Of a stretch of DNA of 64,000 nucleotides, positions 17,169-27,005 are shown piece by piece. This DNA is from Bacteroidota bacterium. GTDB lineage: Bacteria > Bacteroidota > Bacteroidia > Chitinophagales > Chitinophagaceae. The stretch's first letter is position 1, and each line of letters begins with the position of its first letter. Location of the stretch: NCBI GenBank assembly GCA_947456625.1, contig CANGQJ010000001.1:1-64000 (forward strand), in the 5' to 3' direction. The notes beneath the pieces were generated by a model. The model was not told where the DNA came from, did no database searches, and saw only the letters and a list, made by a program, of their open reading frames with translations. A program made the translations under genes and the position numbers.

Positions 17169-20100
17169 TTATTTTCCTGCGCTTGCAGCTGCTTTACGCG
17201 TTTGTAAAACTTTTTTATAATCACGTGGGAATACTTTAATAAAATGTTTTAATTGGTTGTCTAAGTCGCTTAAAATAAATTTCGCAACAGCACTTCCTGT
17301 TTTATCTAAATGTGCTTGAATCATTTTTTGTAATTCAGCAATATCCTGCGTTCCAACAGGATCTAAATCCACCATTTCCTTGTTGCATAAACTATCAAAA
17401 TTATTTTGAACATCATATACATATGCTATTCCACCACTCATGCCTGCAGCAAAGTTTCTTCCAGTTGGTCCTAATATAACCGCCATGCCGCCTGTCATGT
17501 ATTCACATCCGTGATCACCAATACCTTCAACAACCATGGATGCGCCAGAGTTTCTTACCGCAAAACGTTCGCCGGCTTTTCCTCTGATATATGCGGTACC
17601 ACTTGTAGCTCCATAAAACGCAACGTTTCCAATTAATATATTTTCTTCAGGTACAAAACTTGCTTTTTTATCTGGGTAAACAATTAATTGTGCGCCACTT
17701 AAGCCTTTGCCAAAATAGTCATTTGCATCGCCTTCTAATTCTAAGGTTACTCCATTGGTATTAAATGCACCAAAGCTTTGGCCAGCTGTTCCAGTAAATT
17801 TAAAATGAATGGTATCTGCAGGTAAGCCAGCAGCTTTATGCATTTTTGTAATTTCATTTGAAACAATGGTTCCTGTAGTACGATCGGTGTTTTTGATATC
17901 AAAAGCAGCAGTAATTTTTTCTTTTTTTAGAATTGCTGGTTGTGCTGCTGCTAATAATTTCCAATCCAATACTTCGGCTAAACCTTGGTCTTGTATTTCG
18001 GTTTGGTATAATCCAACACTTTCGTCTGCTGGTTCTTTGTATAACACTGCACTTAAATCTAAGTTCTTATATTTCCAATGGTTTACATTTTCACGCATTT
18101 TTAAAGCGTCAACCTGGCCAATCATTTCGTTTACAGTTCTAAATCCAAGTTCTGCCATAATTTCACGTAGCTCCTCAGTGATAAATTCAAAGAATTTCAC
18201 CACATGTTCAGGGTTCCCTTTAAAGCGTTTACGAAGTTCTGGATCCTGTGTGGCCACACCCACTGGGCAAGTATTCATATGACACTTACGCATCATAATA
18301 CAACCTTCCACAACCAATGCTGCAGTAGCTACACCCCATTCTTCAGCGCCTAATAATGCAGCTATTGCAATATCACGACCTGTTTTCATTTGGCCATCGG
18401 CTTGCACTACTACGCGAGATCTTAATTTATTTTTCACCAAGGTTTGATGTGTTTCGGCTAGGCCTAATTCCCATGGCAGTCCAGTATGTTTAATAGAGCT
18501 TAATGGGGAAGCGCCCGTTCCACCATCAAAACCTGCAATTAATACCACATCGGCTTTTGCTTTGGTCACCCCTGCGGCAATGGTTCCTACACCTGCTTTT
18601 GAAACTAATTTTACATTAATTCTTGCAGCACGGTTTGCATTTTTTAAATCAAAAATTAATTGAGATAAATCCTCAATAGAATAAATATCGTGATGCGGAG
18701 GAGGTGAAATTAATCCAACACCAGGAGTAGCGTGTCTTGTTCTACCAATCCAATCATCTACTTTATCACCAGGTAGTTGACCACCTTCACCTGGCTTCGC
18801 ACCTTGCGCCATTTTAATTTGAATTTCATCTGCCTCGGTTAAGTATTCACTTGTCACACCAAAACGTGCACTTGCTACTTGTTTAATGGCACTTCGCATG
18901 GAATCGCCATTTTCCATTTTTTGATAACGGATAGGATCTTCTCCACCTTCACCAGTATTGCTCTTACCACCTAAACGGTTCATAGCAATGGCTAGGGTAG
19001 TGTGCGCTTCCCATGAAATAGATCCAAACGACATAGCGCCAGTTGCAAAACGTTTGTATATAGCACTTGCAGGTTCTACCTCGTCTAAAGAAATAGAAGG
19101 TCTTGTTGGTTTAAAGTCAAACAAACTTCTTAAAGTGCAGGCTTTGTCGGCTTGATCATTGACAAGCTTAGAATATTTTTTGAAACTTGCATAGTCGCCC
19201 ATGCTAGTTGCATGTTGTAATGCGTGAATGGTTTGAGGATTAAATAAATGCGCTTCGCCACGACGTTTCCATTGGTAAATTCCCCCAACTGGTAATCGGT
19301 CAATAGTAGCTGCCTTTTTTGGGAATGCAATATTGTGTTTTGCTAAAATTTCTCTTGCAATTTCGTCAAGTCCCATTCCTTCAATACGTGAGGTGGCTCC
19401 AGTAAAATATCTGTCAACTACTTCTTTGTTAATTCCAATGATTTCAAATATTTGAGCACCTTGATAAGATTGTAATGTTGATATTCCCATTTTAGAGAAT
19501 ACTTTGTACAATCCCTCATTCACTGCTTTGATATAATTTTTCTTTAAATATTTATCATCCAAATCAGTTTTGATATGCGCTGTTAATTTCATATCACGAA
19601 TACTTGACATAGCCAAGTATGGATTAATTGCAGTAGCTCCAAAACCAATTAAGCATGCATAATGGTGTACTTCCCATACATCACCTGCTTCTACAATAAT
19701 GCCTACCTTACCTCTTAGTCCTTTTTTAATTAAGTGATGGTGAACAGAAGCGCAAGCAAGAAGCGAAGGGATTGCTGCGTGTTCAGAATCAATTGAACGG
19801 TCTGTTAAAACAATTACTTCAAAACCGTCTTCCACTGCATCTACTGCGTAACGACACAAACGGTCAAGACCTCTTTTTAACGAACCTTCTTTTCCGTCTG
19901 CTCTAAAATAACATTGTAATGTTTTTGCTTGAAATACACCGGTATCAATACTTCTAATTTTTTCCAATTCATGATTGGTTAAAATTGGATGGTTTAATGC
20001 AACACAGTGACTTGCCATTGGATCCTCAATTAACAAACTACCTTGGCTACCCACAAAAGTGGCCAAAGACATAACCATTCTTTCACGTATAGGATCAATA

Positions 20101-21692
20101 GGAGGGTTGGTTACTTGTGCAAACAATTGTTTAAAGTAACTAGTGATATGTTGAGGTTGATCACTCAATACTGCAAGTGGCGTATCCGTACCCATGGAGC
20201 CAATTGGTTCCTTGCCGTCTAAAGCCATTGGGATAATAATTTGTTCTAAATCCTCTTTGCTATATCCAAAAGCTTTTTGGTATTTGAAAATTTGGTCGTG
20301 CTCTAAATGGGTAAACTGAATTCTTGGTTCAGGTAATTCTTCTAAACGAATTTTATATTTATTTAACCAATCACCATATGGTTGTTGGCTACAAATTTTT
20401 TCTTTTAATTCGCTGTCGCTAATGATACGTCCTGCTTCCATATCTACAACAAACATTTTACCAGGTTGTAAACGACCTTTTTCAATTACAGTAGCTTGGT
20501 CCACAGGCAATGCGCCAGTTTCGGAAGCCATAATCACACGATCGTCGTTGGTTACGCAATACCTGGAAGGGCGTAAGCCGTTTCTGTCTAAAGTGGCACC
20601 AATCATTTTTCCATTGGTAAATGAAATAGATGCAGGGCCATCCCATGGCTCCATAAAAGCGGCATGGTATTCGTAAAATGCTTTTTTAACTGGATCCATT
20701 AAATCATTGCCATCCCATGCTTCTGGGATTAACATCATCATTACATGAGGTAAACTACGACCACTTAAAGTAAGTAGTTCAATTACATTGTCTAAACATG
20801 CACTATCGGATTGACCTGAAGTAACTACAGGTAAAATCATATCCAATTCTTCTTTGCTAAAATAAGGAGAGAAGAAACTAGATTCATTAGAACGTAACCA
20901 GTTTAGGTTTCCTTGTAAAGTATTGATCTCGCCATTGTGTGCAATGTAACGAAAAGGTTGTGCTAATTTCCATGAAGGGAAAGTGTTGGTTGCAAAACGA
21001 GAATGCACTAAACCAAAGGCCGAAGCAACACGTTTGTCACTTAAGTCTGTAAAATATTCACGCACTTGGTGGCTGGTTAATTGCCCTTTGTAAATAATTG
21101 TATTTTGAGAAAGCGATGCCATGTAAAAGCCAATTGCATCTTTCTTAATACTATTGTTTATGGTATGTGAAGCGTAATTTCTTAGGATAAAAAGTTTGCG
21201 TTCAAAATCGTCGGCATCTTTTACAAAGTCGGGTTTCTTTAAAAATACTTGTTCCATAATTGGCTCTACCGATAATGCGGTTGGTCCAATGGGTGCTCTG
21301 TTAACAGGCACTTTTCTGTATCCAATTATTTCGATATTTAATTTTTCTGCTGCACGTGCAAAAATTTCTTTACACTCTTCTGCAATTCCTTTTTCGGTAG
21401 GGAAGAAGATAAATCCAACGCCATATTCACCCGCATTTGGTAAATGAATTCCTTTATGTAATAATTCATCAAAGAAAAACTCGTGAGGAATTTGAATCAT
21501 AATACCTGCACCGTCACCTGTATTTACTTCACTTCCACTTGCACCACGGTGCTCCATGTTTTCTAAAATAGTTAATGCATCACCCACATTTTGGTGTGAC
21601 TTAATTCCTTTTATATTGGCAACAAATCCAATACCACAGGCGTCGTGTTCATAAGCAGGATCATACAATCCTAATTGCTGATTTTCCATCAT
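17169..21692 (-). CDS. gltB: Glutamate synthase large subunit
   Basis: This 1507-residue enzyme should hydrolyse glutamine and transfer the ammonia to 2-oxoglutarate. Propeptide cleavage before C19 (DACGIGF) would expose the class II amidotransferase nucleophile. The central and FMN-binding synthase domains show the GEGGEDP and PGEGGQLPG motifs. CIMMRKCHMNTCPVG supplies the three cysteines of the 3Fe-4S cluster. The C-terminus is the GXGXG beta-helix domain. The second methionine is an equally possible start. With gltD and amt it forms a nitrogen-assimilation block. Confidence 0.96.
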   Translation of the reverse strand: MMENQQLGLYDPAYEHDACGIGFVANIKGIKSHQNVGDALTILENMEHRGASGSEVNTGDGAGIMIQIPHEFFFDELLHKGIHLPNAGEYGVGFIFFPTEKGIAEECKEIFARAAEKLNIEIIGYRKVPVNRAPIGPTALSVEPIMEQVFLKKPDFVKDADDFERKLFILRNYASHTINNSIKKDAIGFYMASLSQNTIIYKGQLTSHQVREYFTDLSDKRVASAFGLVHSRFATNTFPSWKLAQPFRYIAHNGEINTLQGNLNWLRSNESSFFSPYFSKEELDMILPVVTSGQSDSACLDNVIELLTLSGRSLPHVMMMLIPEAWDGNDLMDPVKKAFYEYHAAFMEPWDGPASISFTNGKMIGATLDRNGLRPSRYCVTNDDRVIMASETGALPVDQATVIEKGRLQPGKMFVVDMEAGRIISDSELKEKICSQQPYGDWLNKYKIRLEELPEPRIQFTHLEHDQIFKYQKAFGYSKEDLEQIIIPMALDGKEPIGSMGTDTPLAVLSDQPQHITSYFKQLFAQVTNPPIDPIRERMVMSLATFVGSQGSLLIEDPMASHCVALNHPILTNHELEKIRSIDTGVFQAKTLQCYFRADGKEGSLKRGLDRLCRYAVDAVEDGFEVIVLTDRSIDSEHAAIPSLLACASVHHHLIKKGLRGKVGIIVEAGDVWEVHHYACLIGFGATAINPYLAMSSIRDMKLTAHIKTDLDDKYLKKNYIKAVNEGLYKVFSKMGISTLQSYQGAQIFEIIGINKEVVDRYFTGATSRIEGMGLDEIAREILAKHNIAFPKKAATIDRLPVGGIYQWKRRGEAHLFNPQTIHALQHATSMGDYASFKKYSKLVNDQADKACTLRSLFDFKPTRPSISLDEVEPASAIYKRFATGAMSFGSISWEAHTTLAIAMNRLGGKSNTGEGGEDPIRYQKMENGDSMRSAIKQVASARFGVTSEYLTEADEIQIKMAQGAKPGEGGQLPGDKVDDWIGRTRHATPGVGLISPPPHHDIYSIEDLSQLIFDLKNANRAARINVKLVSKAGVGTIAAGVTKAKADVVLIAGFDGGTGASPLSSIKHTGLPWELGLAETHQTLVKNKLRSRVVVQADGQMKTGRDIAIAALLGAEEWGVATAALVVEGCIMMRKCHMNTCPVGVATQDPELRKRFKGNPEHVVKFFEFITEELREIMAELGFRTVNEMIGQVDALKMRENVNHWKYKNLDLSAVLYKEPADESVGLYQTEIQDQGLAEVLDWKLLAAAQPAILKKEKITAAFDIKNTDRTTGTIVSNEITKMHKAAGLPADTIHFKFTGTAGQSFGAFNTNGVTLELEGDANDYFGKGLSGAQLIVYPDKKASFVPEENILIGNVAFYGATSGTAYIRGKAGERFAVRNSGASMVVEGIGDHGCEYMTGGMAVILGPTGRNFAAGMSGGIAYVYDVQNNFDSLCNKEMVDLDPVGTQDIAELQKMIQAHLDKTGSAVAKFILSDLDNQLKHFIKVFPRDYKKVLQTRKAAASAGK

Positions 21693-21881
21693 ACTTCATC
21701 AATTTTTTAAAGGATATATTCGTAGGGTAAGCGATCTGTGGAAAATTACAAAAAAACAGGCATTTTTATGATGAACGCATTGATATATTTACCAAACATT
21801 TGAGGATTATTATAATGGCAACGTTTTCGTTAGAAATTATCAAATAACTAACGTTCGCATTTGGGCTTAATTAGAGAAATC

Positions 21882-22703
21882 TTAAACAATATCAACACGA
21901 ATTTGAGCTCCAAACAATGTTTTGGATAAAGTCATTTGTTTTGGGAATATTCCAAATAAGGAGCTGCCTGAACCACTCATACTTGCATAAATAGCGCCGC
22001 TGTCGTAGAGTTTATTTTTTAATGTTCCAATAATTGAATGCGCATTTATAATGGGCGCTTCAAAATCATTAATCAATGCTGATTTCCAAGTTTCAATGGG
22101 TTGTGAAACAATACTTGCAATTGACTTTTGTTTTGCATGAGGCGTGATCATACTAAAAGCCACTGCAGTGGATATATGAATGCCTGGATGAATCAATACT
22201 ATTTGATAATTAGATAAGTCACAGTTAAATGGTTCTAATATTTCACCGCGCCCTTTTGCAACACAGGCTTTTTCAAAAACAAAAAAGGGACAATCGCTTC
22301 CTAATTGTGCTGCGTAATTTATTAATTGAACATTGTTTAATCCTAAATTAAATTGATCATTTATTATTTTTAGCACAGCAGTTCCATTGCTAGAACCTCC
22401 TCCCAGTCCCGCTCCCATTGGTATGTGTTTGTGTAAATGAATTTTTACAGCTGGGATATTAGGGAAGTCTTTTTTTAATAAATGATAGGCTTTAACACAA
22501 AGGTTTTGGGTTTCATCACCAGGAACTGGAATTCCTGTGCTTGTAAAAATTACTGGATTGCTATGATCATTATTATGAATTACCTCCACCATGTCATTTA
22601 AGGCTACGGGATAAAAAACAGTTTCAAGTTCATGAAAGCCATCCGCTCTTTTTTGAATTATAGAAAGGCCTAAGTTTATTTTACAATTTGGAAAAGCAAT
22701 CAT
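21882..22703 (-). CDS. ispE: 4-diphosphocytidyl-2-C-methyl-D-erythritol kinase
   Basis: This 273-residue GHMP-family kinase should phosphorylate CDP-methylerythritol in the MEP isoprenoid pathway. The N-terminal PNCKINLGLSI and the ATP-binding loop PMGAGLGGGSSNG are typical of the family. GSDCPFFVF and the C-terminal SMSGSGSSLFGIF complete the GHMP signature set. It starts 11 bases after the DUF151 gene on the same strand. The 189-base gap to gltB holds no gene; a weak CGTTAG / CTAACG inverted repeat is present there. Confidence 0.93.
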   Translation of the reverse strand: MIAFPNCKINLGLSIIQKRADGFHELETVFYPVALNDMVEVIHNNDHSNPVIFTSTGIPVPGDETQNLCVKAYHLLKKDFPNIPAVKIHLHKHIPMGAGLGGGSSNGTAVLKIINDQFNLGLNNVQLINYAAQLGSDCPFFVFEKACVAKGRGEILEPFNCDLSNYQIVLIHPGIHISTAVAFSMITPHAKQKSIASIVSQPIETWKSALINDFEAPIINAHSIIGTLKNKLYDSGAIYASMSGSGSSLFGIFPKQMTLSKTLFGAQIRVDIV

Positions 22704-22714
22704 AGTTAAATGAG

Positions 22715-23311
22715 TTAGGATTTCTTTTGCTCATTTCGTCTTGTAATCTCGTCTCTGATATCAATAGCACGAATATAGTCCTCTTGTTCAAGCACTTCAT
22801 TTAGCAAATCATTTAATTGATTTAAGGTCATGTTTGCTAAGCTGTTTTCTGGATTTATGTTTGCACTCATTGCTTGCTCTGTAGCTTTTGTCTTTTCGGT
22901 GCCTTCGTTTTCAATTCCAGCTTGCTCTAAAATATTTGAATGTACATAAATAGGACAACCAAAGCGAACAGCTAAAGCAAGGGCATCACTAGTTCTGCTA
23001 TCAATTTCGATAGTGTCATTTGCAGTGAAGCAAACTAATTTTGAGTAAAAAATCCCTTCTTGTAAATCACATATATATACTTCCTGCAAATGAATGTCAA
23101 ATGCAGTCATGAAATTTTTCATTAAGTCATGTGTTAATGGGCGAGAAGGGTGCATGTTTTCTAAAGCAACAGCAATAGCCTGTGCTTCAAAACCACCAAT
23201 AACAATTGGAAGCCTACGAATACCGTTTACCTCACCTAAAATAACTGCATAAGAGTTAGATTGAGTGATGCTGTGAGAAAGGGCAACAATTTCTAATTCA
23301 ATTTTTTGCAT
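22715..23311 (-). CDS. Bifunctional nuclease family protein (DUF151) with C-terminal UVR motif
   Basis: This 198-residue protein has an N-terminal DUF151/bifunctional nuclease domain (about 1-135). Evidence is the YAVILGEVNGIRRLPIVIG segment, EAQAIAVALE and IDSRTSDALALAVRFGCPIY. A C-terminal UvrB/UvrC-like motif (about 165-195, EDYIRAIDIRDEI) follows a variable linker. Family members have been reported to have DNase/RNase activity, but the physiological role in Bacteroidota is unclear. It is probably co-transcribed with ispE. Confidence 0.88.
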   Translation of the reverse strand: MQKIELEIVALSHSITQSNSYAVILGEVNGIRRLPIVIGGFEAQAIAVALENMHPSRPLTHDLMKNFMTAFDIHLQEVYICDLQEGIFYSKLVCFTANDTIEIDSRTSDALALAVRFGCPIYVHSNILEQAGIENEGTEKTKATEQAMSANINPENSLANMTLNQLNDLLNEVLEQEDYIRAIDIRDEITRRNEQKKS

Positions 23312-23347
23312 ACACAGGATAATGACCCAAATTTAAATATAAATTTG

Positions 23348-24310
23348 TTAAGCACCACCCTTTGATTTTAAAATTGCTGCAGTTAATTCAGGTACTACTT
23401 CAAAAGCGTCTCCAACTACACCATAATCCGCTGCCTTAAAAAATGGCGCTTCGGGGTCTTTATTAATCACCACAATGGTTTTACTTCGGTTTACGCCTGC
23501 TAAGTGTTGAATAGCCCCCGAAATACCAATGGCAATGTATAAATTAGGTGCAATTTGCAATCCGGTTTGTCCTACATGCTCATGATGGGGTCTCCAATCT
23601 GAGTCCGAAACAGGACGGCTACATGCAGTTGACGCGCCCAATGCTTTGGCTAAATCCAATAAAATACCCCAATTTTCAGGGCCCTTTAATCCACGTCCAC
23701 CACTTACTACAAGGGTAGCTTCGGTCAAAGGAATTTCTCCTTTAATTTTATCAACCGAGGTTATTTTTAAATTACTTACTGGAACATTTATTTCTAAATT
23801 TTCTACAAGTGCATTTGCGTCTTGCATTAAAACACCAAAACTATTTTGGTTAATGGTAATTATTTTAATGGCAGTATTTATTTGAATTGAAGCAAACGCT
23901 TTGCCAGAGAAAACAGTTTTAGTTACTACAAAGTCATTATCTGTTTTTGGTAATGCACAAGCGCCTGTTACTATGCCTGCGCCTAATTTAACAGCAACAG
24001 CCGGAGCTACTGCTTTGCCATTTACATTGTGTGCAAATACTAATACCGAAGCGCCTAATACTTTTGCGGCTTCGCTTATTACTGTTGCAAATTGTTTTGA
24101 ATCAAAATGAGTTAATGCACTATTTTTTACTTGATGAATTTTACTTGCACCATATTTACCTAAACTTGCAAGGTCCTCATTAACATTTCCTAAAATCAAA
24201 GCTTCGGCACTGGTGCCTAATTGTTTTGCAAGTGCAGCACCATAGCAAATAGCTTCATGGGATGCATTTTTTATTTCTTGATCTGCGTTATCAATATATA
24301 TAAGTACCAT
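23348..24310 (-). CDS. etfA: Electron transfer flavoprotein subunit alpha
   Basis: This 320-residue subunit should bind FAD and, with EtfB, carry electrons from acyl-CoA and other dehydrogenases to ETF:quinone oxidoreductase. The C-terminal FAD domain shows VVSGGRGLKG, the ACSRPVSDSDWRPHHEHVGQ region and YIAIGISGAIQHLAG. Length matches the family. It lies 34 bases downstream of etfB on the same strand. Confidence 0.95.
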   Translation of the reverse strand: MVLIYIDNADQEIKNASHEAICYGAALAKQLGTSAEALILGNVNEDLASLGKYGASKIHQVKNSALTHFDSKQFATVISEAAKVLGASVLVFAHNVNGKAVAPAVAVKLGAGIVTGACALPKTDNDFVVTKTVFSGKAFASIQINTAIKIITINQNSFGVLMQDANALVENLEINVPVSNLKITSVDKIKGEIPLTEATLVVSGGRGLKGPENWGILLDLAKALGASTACSRPVSDSDWRPHHEHVGQTGLQIAPNLYIAIGISGAIQHLAGVNRSKTIVVINKDPEAPFFKAADYGVVGDAFEVVPELTAAILKSKGGA

Positions 24311-24344
24311 AATTATTTTTTTATTTTTTCTGCTGCTTTATTTA

Positions 24345-25088
24345 TTAAATTACTTTTGCCTCTTCTTTTAACAGTCTAACTAATTCATCCATATTAGTTG
24401 GATCTACTAGTTTAACGCCTGTTTTTGCTGGAGGTAATTCAAAGCTTTTTATAGTGGTATTTTGTGCTGAAATACTTGCCTCCAATACGTTTAAGGGTTT
24501 TGTTCTTGCAGCCATAATGCCTCTCATATTTGGAATTCTTTGTTCTGCCATTCCTTTTTGACAACTTATAATTACAGGTAAATTTGTTTCACATGTTTCT
24601 TCTCCACCTTCAATTTCTCTAGTTACAATTGCAATTTTCCCGTTCAAATCTAATTTTACTGCTGCCGAAATAAAGTTTTGATCCAGTAATGCGCTTAACA
24701 TAGCGCCAATACTTGCACTATTGTAATCAATGGTTTCTTTCCCAGTTAAAATTAAATCATAGGCACCTTGTTTGGCAATGGCTGCAATTTCCTGTGCTAC
24801 TACCATTGAGTCGTTACTAGTATTATTTACTCTAAAAGCTTCATCACCACCAAGCGCCAATGCTTTTCTAATAATGGGTTCTGTGTCGGCGCCGCCAACA
24901 GTTACTAAATGTATAGTTACGCTTGCATCCCTTTCTTTTAATTCAATGGCTTTTACTAAAGCATACCATTCATCGTATGGGTTAATAATCCACTGCACTC
25001 CATTTTCATCAAACTTTGTATTACCTTCGGCGAAAGCAATTTTAGCGGTTGTGTCTGGCGTTTTGCTGATACAAACTAAGATCTTCAT
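24345..25088 (-). CDS. etfB: Electron transfer flavoprotein subunit beta
   Basis: This 247-residue subunit pairs with EtfA. It has the N-terminal KILVCISKTPDTTAKI and a conserved LILTGKETIDYNSASIG segment. The C-terminal half has ETNLPVIISCQKGMAEQRIPN. A TATATTTG -7-like box lies upstream (25136-25143, minus), so etfB probably heads an etfB-etfA unit. Cytoplasmic. Confidence 0.94.
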   Translation of the reverse strand: MKILVCISKTPDTTAKIAFAEGNTKFDENGVQWIINPYDEWYALVKAIELKERDASVTIHLVTVGGADTEPIIRKALALGGDEAFRVNNTSNDSMVVAQEIAAIAKQGAYDLILTGKETIDYNSASIGAMLSALLDQNFISAAVKLDLNGKIAIVTREIEGGEETCETNLPVIISCQKGMAEQRIPNMRGIMAARTKPLNVLEASISAQNTTIKSFELPPAKTGVKLVDPTNMDELVRLLKEEAKVI

Positions 25089-25135
25089 AATTGCTAAATT
25101 TGTGTTTTAATTATTAGTTGTTTATGCAACTAATG

Positions 25136-25143
25136 CAAATATA
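25136..25143 (-). promoter_or_regulatory. Candidate -7 element upstream of etfB
   Basis: TATATTTG on the minus strand matches the TAnnTTTG consensus, with its 3' end 48 bases before the etfB ATG in the divergent etfB/TPR gap. No convincing -33 element was seen. Confidence 0.35.
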
Positions 25144-25183
25144 AGATAGTTTTTTACCATCTTGAGTGTAAAATTTTATAAAG

Positions 25184-25495
25184 ATGAATCGAATTGAAAG
25201 AATACTAGAATTTTTGAGCAATCAGCCCAATGACAATTTCTTAAGACATGCATTGGCTTTGGAATATATCAAAATAGGGGATGACCTAAAAGCCAGAGAT
25301 TTATTTGTTCAAATATTAACCGATGCTCCCGATTATATTGGGTCTTATTATCATTTAGGGAAGGTTTTGGAAAAATTAGGAGAGCAGGCGCAGGCCATTA
25401 CATGGTATGAGCAGGGGATGGCTGCAGCAAAAATAGCTAAGGACGATCATGCTTACAGGGAATTACAAGCCGTTTATGAGGATTTAATTTATTAA
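25184..25495 (+). CDS. Small tetratricopeptide-repeat protein
   Basis: This 103-residue, soluble, signal-less protein is built of TPR-like helices. The segments ALEYIKIGDDLKARDLFVQI and YYHLGKVLEKLGEQAQAITW each fit a TPR unit (about 24-57 and 58-91). TPRs mediate protein-protein contacts; the partner is unknown. It is transcribed divergently from etfB and convergently with the next hypothetical gene. Confidence 0.72.
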   Translation: MNRIERILEFLSNQPNDNFLRHALALEYIKIGDDLKARDLFVQILTDAPDYIGSYYHLGKVLEKLGEQAQAITWYEQGMAAAKIAKDDHAYRELQAVYEDLIY

Positions 25496-25518
25496 TTATG
25501 TGAAATAGTTTAAACGAC

Positions 25519-26085
25519 TTATATCGGAAGACGGTCACCTATTTTTTTGTCAATTAATAAAAAAAAGTCTTCTGGTTTATAGGTACGCCACTTTTCATAT
25601 TCCATGAGTTCAATGTACCTATTTAATTTTTTTTGTAAAAAATCATGTTGAGCAGCCTGATGCATATTAATTAAAACAGCCCAGCCATTTTCGTCAGATA
25701 ATTCCTCGTAGAGTTCTTCATAATAGTCTTTGTCTCCATTGTGAAAATTAAAAACGTTTTCGGCTATAAGTATAAATTTAAAAATTCCTTCATCCATTAA
25801 TTTTTCAAGTATTTCTCGTTTAAATGTCATGATATCATTTTCAATCGCGTCATTCCATTCGCCAATCATTTCAATAATGGCAAAACCCATTTCATAGTCG
25901 GCGTAAATTATTTTTAGATAAAGGGTTTTACTGCCAATCTCATCCCATTGTGGATGTATATAATAATTGTATACGGTTTGTGAAAATTCAAATTCACTAT
26001 AAGTTTGTCCAAAAAATGGAGACAAGGGATCTTCCTCTGCCATATACAAATGTCTCCAGTGATAATAGGGTTCTATTTCGTGCAT
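25519..26085 (-). CDS. Conserved hypothetical protein, acidic and aromatic-rich
   Basis: I do not recognise a family for this 188-residue protein. It has no signal peptide or membrane helix. It is rich in Tyr, Trp, Glu and Asp, starts with HEIEPYYHWRHLYMAEED and ends with PEDFFLLIDKKIGDRLPI. Ordinary codon use and close spacing (15 bases) to the downstream kinase gene suggest a real, co-transcribed gene. Confidence 0.65.
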   Translation of the reverse strand: MHEIEPYYHWRHLYMAEEDPLSPFFGQTYSEFEFSQTVYNYYIHPQWDEIGSKTLYLKIIYADYEMGFAIIEMIGEWNDAIENDIMTFKREILEKLMDEGIFKFILIAENVFNFHNGDKDYYEELYEELSDENGWAVLINMHQAAQHDFLQKKLNRYIELMEYEKWRTYKPEDFFLLIDKKIGDRLPI

Positions 26086-26100
26086 TCCTCAAAAAAACTT

Positions 26101-26943
26101 TTACTTATGATACTTAATTAATCCGTCCATTGGGGATTTAATGATGGAGCCCAATTCAATTTCGTAAGCAGCTGCTAATTGTTTAATCACATCCTTAAAT
26201 ACATAAGCAATAGTGCCAGCAAAATGAATAGGGTGCAGCCAGGATTCGTTTAGCTTATTTAAATGCGCAAAGAAAAAATCATTAATGCCATCCTCGATTA
26301 TATTTTCGATCATATAATGTCCTCGGTGTTCAGATAAAAATTCTGCAAAGGATGCCATGTATCTGTTTGGTAAGGGTTGTTTATAAATGGCGTCTAAAAT
26401 TTGGTCCTTATTAATATTGTATTTTTTTTCAAAGCAGTGCATTAAGTCTTCGTCAAATGTTTTGTATAAATAATATTGCAATACTTTTTTCCCTAAATAA
26501 GCACCACTGCCTTCGTCGCCTAATACGTATCCAAGGCCTGGACTATTTTTTACAATTTTTTTGCCATTGTAAAATCCAGTATTGGAACCAGTGCCTAATA
26601 TACATGCTACTCCTTTTTTATGTTGGCAGGTTGCGCGTGCAACAGCTACTAAGTCAGTTTGAATATCCAAACTTGCTTTAGTAAAAACAGCTTTTAATGC
26701 CTTTTTAATAGAAGTTACATTGGCAGGATTACTTAGTCCTGTCCCATAAAAGTATACAGCATTTATGGCTTCTGTCTTTACTTTTTTTGCAAAGCTTTTA
26801 TTAATAGTTGCAATAATTTCATTGGTAGATAAAAAGTAGGGACTTATGCCAATGGTTTTAATTGTCAATTTTTGTTTGCCTATTACCACAGTCCAATGAC
26901 ATTTGGTAGCACCACTATCTGCTATAATATAATTCTTTGCCAT
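26101..26943 (-). CDS. BadF/BadG/BcrA/BcrD-type ATPase, probable N-acetylglucosamine kinase
   Basis: This 280-residue ASKHA-fold protein has the phosphate-1 motif ADSGATKCHWTVV (8-20). A central ACILGTGSNTGFY and GLGYVLGDEGSGAYLGKKVL follow. These match N-acetylglucosamine kinase-like members of the BadF family, which phosphorylate amino sugars in cell-wall recycling. The substrate is inferred from family resemblance and not from context. It sits downstream of nothing on its strand and diverges from the S41 protease. Confidence 0.8.
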   Translation of the reverse strand: MAKNYIIADSGATKCHWTVVIGKQKLTIKTIGISPYFLSTNEIIATINKSFAKKVKTEAINAVYFYGTGLSNPANVTSIKKALKAVFTKASLDIQTDLVAVARATCQHKKGVACILGTGSNTGFYNGKKIVKNSPGLGYVLGDEGSGAYLGKKVLQYYLYKTFDEDLMHCFEKKYNINKDQILDAIYKQPLPNRYMASFAEFLSEHRGHYMIENIIEDGINDFFFAHLNKLNESWLHPIHFAGTIAYVFKDVIKQLAAAYEIELGSIIKSPMDGLIKYHK

Positions 26944-27005
26944 AGTTAAAGTCTTGTGTGTGAAAATAACCTTTTTAATGTAATTTTAGCCGACAGAATA
27001 TAAAC

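Noticed and set aside
21828..21853. Hairpin downstream of ispE as a terminator
   Set aside because: The CGTTAG / CTAACG stem is short with a 14-base loop and no T-run.
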